Assembly (NCBI GenBank): GCA_029062005.1
Contig: JAIDQZ010000103.1
Location: 1 to 40,887 of the forward strand
Direction of reading: 5' to 3'
Source: Muribaculaceae bacterium
GTDB taxonomy: Bacteria; Bacteroidota; Bacteroidia; Bacteroidales; Muribaculaceae
Length of the DNA stretch: 40,887 nt
The notes under the pieces are model-generated. The model was not told the DNA's origin. It saw only the letters and a list, made by a program, of their open reading frames with translations, and did not search any database. Both the position numbers and the translations under genes were made by a program. Shown here in pieces: positions 25,556-32,487 of this stretch (position 1 is the first letter of the stretch; each line of letters begins with the position of its first letter).

Positions 25556-27861
25556 TGCCACAGATGATTCAGGAGACCACCTCCGATATTCAGCAGACCA
25601 TCTATACAGAATTAAATCCGGATGCTGCAAAAGATGCTGGACATGGCTCGGAAGACAATACCAACGGACTTATCCTCGACCTGGCGTGGATCCTCGTGCT
25701 TGCCGCTATAGCTACCCTTGTGTTCAAGAAGCTTAAGCAACCTGTGGTGCTCGGATATATACTCGCCGGCTTTCTCGCATCTCCCAATTTCACTTATCTG
25801 CCCTCTATCTCAAATCTTGAGAATATCGAAGTGTGGGCAGACCTCGGCATAGTTGTCCTTATGTTCTCACTCGGTCTGGAATTTTCGTTCAAAAAGCTCA
25901 TGAATTCCGGATCGTCGGCTATCATCACGGCACTGATCATCATAGTGGGCATGACTATAGCGGGATTTGGTGTGGGCTATATGCTGCATCTGAATACTAT
26001 CAACTGTATTTTCCTCGGGGGTATGATCTCTATGTCGTCGACTACCATAATCCTGAAGGCTTTCACTGATTTAGGTCTTAAGCAGCAGAAATTTGCCTCT
26101 ATGGTGCTTGCCGTGCTGATCATCGAAGACCTGTTTGCCGTGCTTATGCTCGTATTGCTGTCTTCTTTCGCGATGGGCGACGTGCAGGGTTCGGAGCTGG
26201 TGTTCAGCATTGCCAAACTCTGTTTCTTCCTGATAATATGGTTTGTGGTTGGCGTGTATGTTCTTCCGTCGCTTCTTGAGCGATTCAGCTCATTCCTTAA
26301 TTCGGAGACTCTTCTTGTGGTGTCGATGGGTCTCTGCTTCTCTATGGCTGCTTTCTCCGTGATGTGCGGTTTCTCTCTTGAACTGGGTGCGTTTGTAATG
26401 GGTTCGATTCTTGCAGGAACGGTATTCGCAGAAAGGATGGAGCATGTGATCTCGCCGGTCAAGGATCTCTTCGGGGCAGTGTTCTTCATCTCTGTGGGCA
26501 TGATGGTGCAGCCGACGGTGATCTCCACTTATGCCCCTCAGATATTGCTGCTTGCAGCCGTCGTGATCGTGGGCATGATAATATTCGGCACTCTCGGCAT
26601 GCTCGTTACGGGACAGACTCTTCAGGTGGCGATGCAGAGTGGATTTTCACTGACGCAGATCGGTGAGTTCTCTTTCATCATAGCATCTCTCGGTATGGGA
26701 CTCGGTGTGCTCGACGCATCGCTTTATCCCATAATAGTTGCCGTTTCGGTCATCACTATATTCACGACTCCATATTTCATCAAGCTCTCGATGCCTGCCT
26801 ACCGGTTTGTGGAGAAGCATCTGCCTGAAAAACTCAAGTTCCTTATAACCCGATACTCAACCCAGGTGGTTGACACCAATGAGACGGCACGTCTGTGGCG
26901 CGAGATACTCGGCAGATACCTCTGGAGGGTGGTGCTATATTCAGTGATACTTATAGCGATCATAATAGCATGTCGCGAGTTGCTTTTCCCGTTGATGGAA
27001 GGCCTGATGCCGAAATGGGGACATCTTGTTGCCACGGTATGTTCGCTCGTCGTGATGTCGCCTTTCCTCACGGCACTTTCCTTTACTTCGATCAAGTCAG
27101 ACCATAAGATGAAGCTTCATTCCACTGCGTCATTCTATGAGGTGCCTCTTATTGCCATGAGCATAATCAGGTATATACTTGCGCTTCTTTTCGTGGTGTA
27201 TTTCCTTACGGTATGTTACTCATCGCTCGTAGGCTGGATCGGAGGTACCGTGTCCTTCTTCATCATTGTGGTGTTTGCTTCATCAAAACTTATGAGGGGA
27301 TTCAAGAGAATGGAGAAAAAATTCATGAATAATCTCAACAACCGTGAGAATGCCCGTTCAGGAGCAAACAACAATCTGGTGAGAGACCTCCATCAGGCAT
27401 ATCTCGACATAAAGCCTCAATGCCGTTTTGCCGGCGACCGCCTGAAGGATTCCGGATTGAGAAGTGATTTCGGAGTCAGCGTTTCGAGCATAAGACGCGG
27501 TGATGAGTTCATTCCACTCCCGGCAGGCGACACCAGGATTTTCCCCGGCGATACCCTTGGTGTGATAGGCACGGACAGCCAGATAAAACGGCTGAATGAT
27601 GAAATAGACCGCATCGGCGCTCAGAAGAAGGATTCGCTGAAGCATCCCGATATCGAGCTTAAAAGCATTCTGCTCACTCCTAATTCTCCGATCATCGACC
27701 GTCCGCTTTATGAGACCGACCTGCGCAATGATTATTTCTGCATGGTTTTGCTGGTGCAGCGTGGAGACAAGGAATTCAATCCTACCCCTGATACGGTGCT
27801 CGAAGCAGGAGACCTGCTGTGGATCGTAGGAGATCCCACTCAATTCGACAAGATGAAATGA
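25552..27861 (+). CDS. cation:proton antiporter (CPA2, Kef-like) with tandem TrkA-C domains
   Basis: This 769-residue transporter has a ~40-residue polar N-terminal tail, an antiporter core (about 40-420; KQPVVLGYILAGFLASP, LGIVVLMFSLGLEFSFKKL, SMSSTTIILKAF, ELGAFVMGSILAGT, QIGEFSFIIASLGMG), extra transmembrane helices (about 455-580), and two C-terminal TrkA-C/RCK-C modules (about 622-687, DEFIPLPAGDTRIFPGDTLGVIG; about 697-769, KEFNPTPDTVLEAGDLLWIVGDP). No TrkA-N Rossmann domain is present, so NAD-type gating is unlikely; TrkA-C domains can bind small ligands such as cyclic dinucleotides in other proteins. Substrate is probably K+ or Na+. Confidence 0.93.
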   Translation: MMPQMIQETTSDIQQTIYTELNPDAAKDAGHGSEDNTNGLILDLAWILVLAAIATLVFKKLKQPVVLGYILAGFLASPNFTYLPSISNLENIEVWADLGIVVLMFSLGLEFSFKKLMNSGSSAIITALIIIVGMTIAGFGVGYMLHLNTINCIFLGGMISMSSTTIILKAFTDLGLKQQKFASMVLAVLIIEDLFAVLMLVLLSSFAMGDVQGSELVFSIAKLCFFLIIWFVVGVYVLPSLLERFSSFLNSETLLVVSMGLCFSMAAFSVMCGFSLELGAFVMGSILAGTVFAERMEHVISPVKDLFGAVFFISVGMMVQPTVISTYAPQILLLAAVVIVGMIIFGTLGMLVTGQTLQVAMQSGFSLTQIGEFSFIIASLGMGLGVLDASLYPIIVAVSVITIFTTPYFIKLSMPAYRFVEKHLPEKLKFLITRYSTQVVDTNETARLWREILGRYLWRVVLYSVILIAIIIACRELLFPLMEGLMPKWGHLVATVCSLVVMSPFLTALSFTSIKSDHKMKLHSTASFYEVPLIAMSIIRYILALLFVVYFLTVCYSSLVGWIGGTVSFFIIVVFASSKLMRGFKRMEKKFMNNLNNRENARSGANNNLVRDLHQAYLDIKPQCRFAGDRLKDSGLRSDFGVSVSSIRRGDEFIPLPAGDTRIFPGDTLGVIGTDSQIKRLNDEIDRIGAQKKDSLKHPDIELKSILLTPNSPIIDRPLYETDLRNDYFCMVLLVQRGDKEFNPTPDTVLEAGDLLWIVGDPTQFDKMK

Positions 27862-27913
27862 TAAATATTTGATTTAAGAGTTTTATGTTGGTTTTGTTAA
27901 TCGTCAGTGTGTA

Positions 27914-29032
27914 ATGAATCCTTCAAGACGTCCATATACATTTGACCGGGTGGTGCGCATAATTTTTTCATTATGCGGATTCCTCGTCACTCTTTATCTT
28001 CTCGACCTTCTCAGCGATGTGCTCTTGCCGTTTTTCGTGGCTTGCATGATAGCTTACATCCTCGAACCCTCTGTTGTGTTCAATAAGCGCATATTGGGAT
28101 GTAAACGCCGTTTCTTTCCGGTAATAATGACTCTGCTTGAGGCAATCTTCCTTGTGGGGGTGCTTTGCTGGGTTCTGATCCCATATCTCGTTGAGGAGAG
28201 TACGGAAATGACGAGGATCATCCGTGATTACGCATCAAGCAAGATTCAAATTCCTTATATTTCGACCGAAATACATGATTTCGTGCGCAATAATGTGGAT
28301 TTTGACAAGATAGGGCGGCTTCTTAGCAGGGAGCAATGGATCGAGCTTGCAAAAAACAGCCTGAATCAGACATGGTCGTTCATAGGAAGTTCGCTGAGCC
28401 TGATAGTAGGAGTCATAAGTTGGCTTATAGTTGTGCTGTATGTGATTTTCATAATGCTCGACTATGAAAGGTTTATACTTTCGCTCAGACAGCTTGTCCC
28501 TTATGGACAGAGGGATCAGGTCTACCACATAGTTAAGGATATCGAAAATGCAATGAACCGTTACTTCCGCGGGCAATTCTATATAGCATCCATCGTAGGA
28601 CTTCTTTTCGCTGTCGGATTCCTCATTATAGGTCTTCCTATGGCGGTGGTGTTCGGTCTTTTTATCGGTATGCTCAATATGGTGCCTTATCTTCAGGTCA
28701 TCTCGTTGCCGATAGCCGCTCTTCTATGTCTTGTCGGTTCTATTTCAGGCGGTCCTGATTTCTGGGTGCTGTTCTGGGAATGCATGGGGGTCTATGTAGT
28801 AGTGCAATGTGTTCAGGACCTCATACTGACACCGAAGATAATGGGGAAGGCGATGGGTCTGAATCCTGCTGTAATACTGCTTTCTCTCTCTGTATGGGGG
28901 TCGCTGCTCGGATTTCTCGGCATGATCATAGCTCTGCCGCTCACCACTCTCATCCTCTCATACTACGACCTATATGTCGTCCGCCGCTCCAGTGGTGTCG
29001 AAGACAGCGCCACCGAAGATACCGAGCAATAG
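27914..29032 (+). CDS. AI-2E/PerM (UPF0118) family membrane protein
   Basis: This 372-residue protein has about eight transmembrane helices in the PerM/TqsA pattern: FLVTLYLLDLLSDVLLPFFVACMIAYILEPSV at the start, a soluble segment (about 95-150), VGVISWLIVVLYVIFIMLDYERF mid-protein and LNPAVILLSLSVWGSLLGFLGMIIALPLTTLILSYYD at the end. Family members have been linked to AI-2 export, and some to Na+(Li+)/H+ antiport; the second would fit its three transport neighbours. Its last 63 bp overlap the end of the dacB-like gene on the other strand. Confidence 0.92.
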   Translation: MNPSRRPYTFDRVVRIIFSLCGFLVTLYLLDLLSDVLLPFFVACMIAYILEPSVVFNKRILGCKRRFFPVIMTLLEAIFLVGVLCWVLIPYLVEESTEMTRIIRDYASSKIQIPYISTEIHDFVRNNVDFDKIGRLLSREQWIELAKNSLNQTWSFIGSSLSLIVGVISWLIVVLYVIFIMLDYERFILSLRQLVPYGQRDQVYHIVKDIENAMNRYFRGQFYIASIVGLLFAVGFLIIGLPMAVVFGLFIGMLNMVPYLQVISLPIAALLCLVGSISGGPDFWVLFWECMGVYVVVQCVQDLILTPKIMGKAMGLNPAVILLSLSVWGSLLGFLGMIIALPLTTLILSYYDLYVVRRSSGVEDSATEDTEQ

Positions 29033-30220
29033 ATCTTCTGCAGCTTTTCTTGCCGATGTGCGTGGACCGATGTCGTTCATTATTATTACGATTGAGTGGG
29101 TGGGGGCGAACTCCTCGTCGAGCTTATACCCCGCATAGCATTGTATTCCCTTCATGCTCCCTGTCTTCATAGCCACATAGGCATCCAGATCGGTGTCTTT
29201 AAGAAATCCGGAAAGTGTTCCCTCCTGTCCGGCGAGAGGCATGAACGATGCGTATTCCTCATTGTCTCCCATGGCCTGCAGGATGCCGTTGATGAAACTT
29301 GCGGTCACGCGATTGGACCGCGATAGACCGCTGCCATCGATCAGAGTCACTCCTTTCGTGGGGATGCCGGCTCCTTTCCAATACTCAAGCATTTCAGAGG
29401 CTCCGGCTTCTGTAGAACCCTCTTTGCCGCGTGCAAGAGCGAATGTCCTGAGAAGTGTCTCTGCAAACAGGTTGTCACTTCTCATCATGCAGCTTCTCAT
29501 CACTTCCGCATAAGTGTCGCTGACATGATCAAGCAGTTCTGTGCATCTGTCTGTGCCGGTGTCCCCCGTGTGTACGGTTCCGGTAGTGCCGGAGATCGAG
29601 ATTCCGGCGCTTCTGAGCCTTGAGGCTATATAGGAGAGAAATACAGACTCGGGATTCCTGACAGCACGGCTGCCGGATGCGTTGCGTCGGAAATTGAGCG
29701 CATGGCATCCTGTGCCGTATGCCTCGTTGAGATCGCCGGCAGCCCAGCTTGGCGGACATGAAGGTCCGCAGTAGAGGGAAGTGTCTACCCTTATATCGCC
29801 GGTGATTGCAGTGATTCCTCTATGGCGTAGAGAAGCTATTATTTCTTCTGCTATGTCAGCCGATTCCGGAGCGCAGTTGGCGCCTAATGTTGGGTCACCT
29901 CCACCCACGATCATGAGATTGCCTTCGATGACATTCCCTTTTATCGGTCCGTCGGCATATACATATGTATGGAATCTTTCATACGGTCCCTTTTCCTGAA
30001 GTAGTCCTGCGATGGTGACTGTCTTCATTATGGACGCAGGAAGCAAGGGACGGTCTGTGTTATGAGCTGCAAGAGTCTCGCCTGTCTGCAGATCCTGCAC
30101 GAGCACTGCAGTGCTTCCGGATGAGATGCTTTTGGATTTCAGAAAATTGTCAAGAGGAGTCGCAGCGAAGACTGCCGATATGGCAAGCAGCGACAGCATT
30201 AATGTTATATGGCGTTTCAT
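28970..30220 (-). CDS. dacB: D-alanyl-D-alanine carboxypeptidase/endopeptidase, PBP4 class (peptidase S13)
   Basis: This 416-residue enzyme starts at the ATG at 30218-30220, which gives a clean signal peptide (MKRHITLMLSLLAISAVFA); an in-frame start at 30316 would read through the promoter and is rejected. Catalytic motifs are SIMK with Ser63 and Lys66, SDN at 248-250, and KTG at 352-354. DPTLG (109-113) and DGSGLSRSNRVTA are further family marks. It trims pentapeptide side chains and cleaves cross-links of peptidoglycan in the periplasm. Cys151, Cys155 and Cys172 may form a disulfide. A -7-like box (TAATTTTG on the minus strand, 30249-30242) lies 22 bp upstream. The C-terminal ~20 codons overlap the convergent PerM-family gene. 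Confidence 0.95.
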   Translation of the reverse strand: MKRHITLMLSLLAISAVFAATPLDNFLKSKSISSGSTAVLVQDLQTGETLAAHNTDRPLLPASIMKTVTIAGLLQEKGPYERFHTYVYADGPIKGNVIEGNLMIVGGGDPTLGANCAPESADIAEEIIASLRHRGITAITGDIRVDTSLYCGPSCPPSWAAGDLNEAYGTGCHALNFRRNASGSRAVRNPESVFLSYIASRLRSAGISISGTTGTVHTGDTGTDRCTELLDHVSDTYAEVMRSCMMRSDNLFAETLLRTFALARGKEGSTEAGASEMLEYWKGAGIPTKGVTLIDGSGLSRSNRVTASFINGILQAMGDNEEYASFMPLAGQEGTLSGFLKDTDLDAYVAMKTGSMKGIQCYAGYKLDEEFAPTHSIVIIMNDIGPRTSARKAAEDLLLGIFGGAVFDTTGAADDI

Positions 30221-30241
30221 ATTTATTTTGCAAAATTTGTG

Positions 30242-30273
30242 CAAAATTACAAAAATCGCTTCTATTATCCAAC
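30242..30273 (-). promoter_or_regulatory. promoter of the dacB-like gene
   Basis: Minus-strand TAATTTTG (30249-30242) matches the -7 box; 20 bp upstream lies GTTG (30273-30270), a three-of-four match to the TTTG -33 box. Confidence 0.55.
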
Positions 30274-30397
30274 ACGGGTAGCGCGGTGCCTTCCGACTCC
30301 TAACAAAGATTAACAATATTTAATTTAGTGTTAATTGTTAAACACGGTGCATGTTAATCCGTTATAGTGATAGTAATAAAAAAATTCATTATGCACC

Positions 30398-30421
30398 TTA
30401 TTCATGATGCATCATGAATAA
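30398..30421. repeat. 24-bp perfect palindrome upstream of a lipoprotein gene
   Basis: The arms TTATTCATGATG and CATCATGAATAA meet with no spacer. It lies in the 264-bp divergent intergenic stretch between dacB and the lipoprotein at 30485, about 64 bp before the latter. It could be an operator for a dimeric regulator or a small hairpin. The rest of the stretch is AT-rich with no consensus promoter found on the plus strand. Confidence 0.6.
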
Positions 30422-30484
30422 TCCAAAGATAGTGAAGATTAGATAACTTCAATCCATTAACTTAAAACACGCAAAGGAAAAGAA

Positions 30485-30970
30485 ATGAAAAAACTACTTT
30501 ATCTCCTTTTGGTCTTGCCTTTCACAATGATGTTTTCATCATGTTCTAATGACAACGACCTTCCGAACGTCGAGATAACCATGTCGTTCGATAATGCAGC
30601 GGTAGATGATGGCACTGTCTATGTAGTACAGGACTCAGTGTTCTCTATTACCGGAATTTCCACGAAAGCTCTTGACTCCAACCAGCAGGCAGCAATCGCT
30701 AATGTAAGATATTTCTGGAATGGTTATCCTGCTCCGAATCTGACTTGGAGCAACATGCCGATAGAAATTGATATGGCGCAGATGCCGGTGACATCTTCAG
30801 GAAAATGTCTGCTCGGTCTTAACGCTACCTTGCTTGAGACTGATAAGTCGATGGCATACTGCTCATTGGATATTCCAATCCAGACTGTTGAAAGCGTTGA
30901 TAGCCTTCCGCAAGGTGTGGAGTTTGGGCAAGTTGATATGATATTCACAGTTGCTCAGAAGAGCAAGTGA
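30485..30970 (+). CDS. small lipoprotein of unknown function
   Basis: This 161-residue protein has an SPII signal MKKLLYLLLVLPFTMMFSSC (Cys20). The mature part is beta-rich (VEITMSFDNAAVDDGTVYVVQDSVFSITGIS, RYFWNGYPAPNLTWSNMPIEIDM) and resembles a single Ig-like or immunoglobulin-fold sandwich; two later Cys residues (in GKCLLG and AYCSLD) could pair. An AAAGGAAAAG stretch just before the ATG may be a ribosome binding site, which is unusual in this phylum. It is monocistronic with a terminator after it. I do not recognise the family. Confidence 0.85.
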   Translation: MKKLLYLLLVLPFTMMFSSCSNDNDLPNVEITMSFDNAAVDDGTVYVVQDSVFSITGISTKALDSNQQAAIANVRYFWNGYPAPNLTWSNMPIEIDMAQMPVTSSGKCLLGLNATLLETDKSMAYCSLDIPIQTVESVDSLPQGVEFGQVDMIFTVAQKSK

Positions 30971-30990
30971 CCTTAGATTTATTATACATA

Positions 30991-31020
30991 AAGGCTCTCC
31001 GGTCCAAGTCGGGGAGCCTT
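30991..31020 (+). terminator. hairpin after the small lipoprotein gene
   Basis: AAGGCTCTCC pairs with GGGGAGCCTT (one G-U) around a ten-base loop, 20 bp after the stop at 30970. The T-tract after it is weak. Confidence 0.7.
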
Positions 31021-31052
31021 ATGTCTTTACAGTAAAAAATCCCTTTAATTAT

Positions 31053-31083
31053 TTTGTCATCTCAAAAAAAATCCCTAAATTTG
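31053..31083 (+). promoter_or_regulatory. promoter of tRNA-Ser
   Basis: TTTG (31053-31056), 19 bp, TAAATTTG (31076-31083) fits the Bacteroidota consensus and ends 26 bp before the tRNA. Confidence 0.75.
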
Positions 31084-31109
31084 CACCCGCTATCAGAAAC
31101 AACACCTTT

Positions 31110-31196
31110 GGAAAGATGCCGGAGTGGTCGATCGGGACGGTCTCGAAAACCGTTGTACCCTTACGGGTACCCAGGGTTCGAATCCCTGTCTTTCCG
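31110..31196 (+). tRNA. tRNA-Ser(CGA)
   Basis: This 87-nt class II tRNA has acceptor GGAAAGA/TCTTTCC, discriminator G, anticodon stem ACGGT/ACCGT with loop CTCGAAA (anticodon CGA, codon TCG), a long variable arm (GTACCC-ttac-GGGTAC) and T arm CAGGG-TTCGAAT-CCCTG. The 3' CCA is not encoded. Confidence 0.95.
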
Positions 31197-31208
31197 CCGA
31201 TAAAATGG

Positions 31209-31252
31209 AATCCTGCTGTAACTTAAAAAGTTCCGGCGGGGTTTGTTTTTTT
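31209..31252 (+). terminator. terminator of tRNA-Ser
   Basis: AATCCTGCTG pairs with CGGCGGGGTT (several G-U pairs), with an inner AACTT/AAGTT stem, followed by a seven-base T-tract. Confidence 0.8.
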
Positions 31253-31357
31253 AAAACATGAAGCAGCTGAGTATTGTTATACTTATGCTATCTAATGGAT
31301 GCGATGCTGGAAATATCCAGCCATCAATATTTATGATTCACAGAAAAACACAATACT

Positions 31358-31993
31358 ATGGAAATAAAGATTTGGGCGGATTTCGCCTGTCCCTATTCGT
31401 ATATGGGAGAGAAGCAATTAATGGATATAATAGAAAGTCAAGGTCTCACAGACAAAGTCAAGATTCAGTTTCTCTCTTATCAACTTGATCCGGATGCTCC
31501 CGTTATTCCTACGGAGACGATGACACAGCATTTTATGGATGGTCATGCCTATACTGCCGAGCAGACTCAGCATCTTATGGAAAGGATAGAGAAGATGGCG
31601 GCTCGGGTGGGACTCGACTATAAGCTTGCCACTACACAGGTATGCAGCATTTTTGATGCTCACCGATTGATGGAGTATGCCCAGGAGTGTTATTCTCAGG
31701 ACATTGCTGTCAGGTTGAACTTCGCTCTCTTCCATGCCAACTTCATAGAAAATCTGAGGTTGTCAGACCACGCTGTTCTTCAGTCAATCGCAGAGAAATG
31801 CGGGCTGGATTCTTCTGAGGTAAGGGCTGTTCTTGAGAGTGATAAATATGCCGGACAGGTTCACGAAGAAGAACAGGAAGTGGATAAGCGTAAGGATTTC
31901 GACCTCATCCCATACATGGTTTTCAATGATTCGACCGTGCTCCAGGGCGTGATAAGTCCCGGAGCCATGAAAAAGGCTCTTGCCACTGCATGA
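31358..31993 (+). CDS. FrnE/DsbA-like thioredoxin-fold protein with CPYS motif
   Basis: This 211-residue protein belongs to the DsbA-like FrnE / 2-hydroxychromene-2-carboxylate isomerase group. Near the N-terminus it has IWADFACPYSYMGEKQL; the motif is C-P-Y-S (Cys11, Ser14) instead of the C-P-W-C usual in FrnE. Later marks are FDAHRLMEYA, NLRLSDHAVLQSIAEKCGLD and the cis-Pro-containing DLIPYMVFNDSTVLQGVISPG. No signal peptide is present, so it is cytoplasmic. With only one active-site Cys it should not act as a two-Cys oxidase; a glutathione-S-transferase-kappa-like or isomerase role is possible. Upstream in-frame and out-of-frame starts near 31258 lack homology-like sequence and are rejected. 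Confidence 0.92.
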   Translation: MEIKIWADFACPYSYMGEKQLMDIIESQGLTDKVKIQFLSYQLDPDAPVIPTETMTQHFMDGHAYTAEQTQHLMERIEKMAARVGLDYKLATTQVCSIFDAHRLMEYAQECYSQDIAVRLNFALFHANFIENLRLSDHAVLQSIAEKCGLDSSEVRAVLESDKYAGQVHEEEQEVDKRKDFDLIPYMVFNDSTVLQGVISPGAMKKALATA

Positions 31994-32062
31994 TGCCATG
32001 ATCATCACTCTTGTTGTCGGAAACATAATGATGAATAAAATTCCTTAAAAAAGATGGATATA

Positions 32063-32094
32063 TTTGTAGTTGAGGAAATTTTTTTATAACTTTG
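32063..32094 (+). promoter_or_regulatory. promoter of the corrinoid-uptake operon
   Basis: TTTG (32063-32066), 20 bp, TAACTTTG (32087-32094) matches the consensus exactly. The predicted start near 32101 falls just at the 5' edge of the riboswitch. Confidence 0.8.
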
Positions 32095-32096
32095 CC

Positions 32097-32312
32097 GATG
32101 AAATGGTTGCTCTGTCGTCCGGGAGCGGAGGCGTAAAAGGAGCATTAAAAGGGAATGAGGTGTGAATCCTCAACAGTACCCGCTGCTGTAATTCCCGCGT
32201 TTTTTTGACGAACTTCGTCAAAGAATGCAGAAGGTTTTCGCAACCTGCCACTGGTCTATTGCAGACCGGGAAGGCGCGATCAAACCGGGATGAGTCAGAA
32301 GACCTGCCTTTC
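32097..32312 (+). ncRNA. cobalamin riboswitch (aptamer)
   Basis: The 494-bp gene-free stretch before the TonB receptor carries the conserved blocks of the cobalamin aptamer in order: GGGAATGAGGTGTGAATCC (about 32151-32169), CCCGCTGCTGTAA (about 32179-32191), GCCACTG (32247-32253), GGGAAGGC (32268-32275) and the B12-box AGTCAGAAGACCTGCC (32293-32308). A variable arm (TTTGACGA/TTCGTCAAA near 32205-32223) sits between the second and third blocks. It binds adenosyl- or methylcobalamin and normally lowers expression of the downstream genes when cobalamin is plentiful. About 175 bases separate the B12 box from the start codon and hold the expression platform. Confidence 0.95.
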
Positions 32313-32420
32313 AGATATAGAAAGCACCCACGGGATTATGGGTTTGACTTATTGACGATCTCTTATGGTCGCCACATGTTGTCATATGCAGGTTTAACCG
32401 ATTACTTCAAGCATTAACCT

Positions 32421-32468
32421 ATAGCCCGTCGATTTACCTTCTCAGGTATTTCTGCGGGTATCTTTTTT
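32421..32468 (+). terminator. candidate riboswitch terminator
   Basis: GCCCG (32424-32428) pairs with CGGGT (32455-32459), an inner TACCT/AGGTA pair strengthens the stem, and TTTTTT follows at 32463-32468, only 19 bp before the btuB-like ATG. A CACCCACGGG segment near 32326-32333 and the TGGGT after it could compete for pairing. This suggests transcriptional control, though translation control is not excluded. Confidence 0.6.
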
Positions 32469-32487
32469 ATTGTAATCTGTTAACACA

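Noticed and set aside
30221..30316. Upstream in-frame start for the dacB-like gene
   Set aside because: It would read through the promoter and place the signal peptide 32 residues inside the protein.
30951..31226. 91-codon frame spanning the tRNA-Ser gene
   Set aside because: It covers a terminator, a promoter and a tRNA, so it is not a protein gene.
31258..31488. 76-codon frame overlapping the FrnE-like gene start
   Set aside because: No recognisable protein features; the FrnE-like gene in another frame explains the region.
32205..32417. 70-codon open frame in the btuB leader
   Set aside because: It runs through the aptamer's conserved blocks, which are explained by the cobalamin riboswitch.
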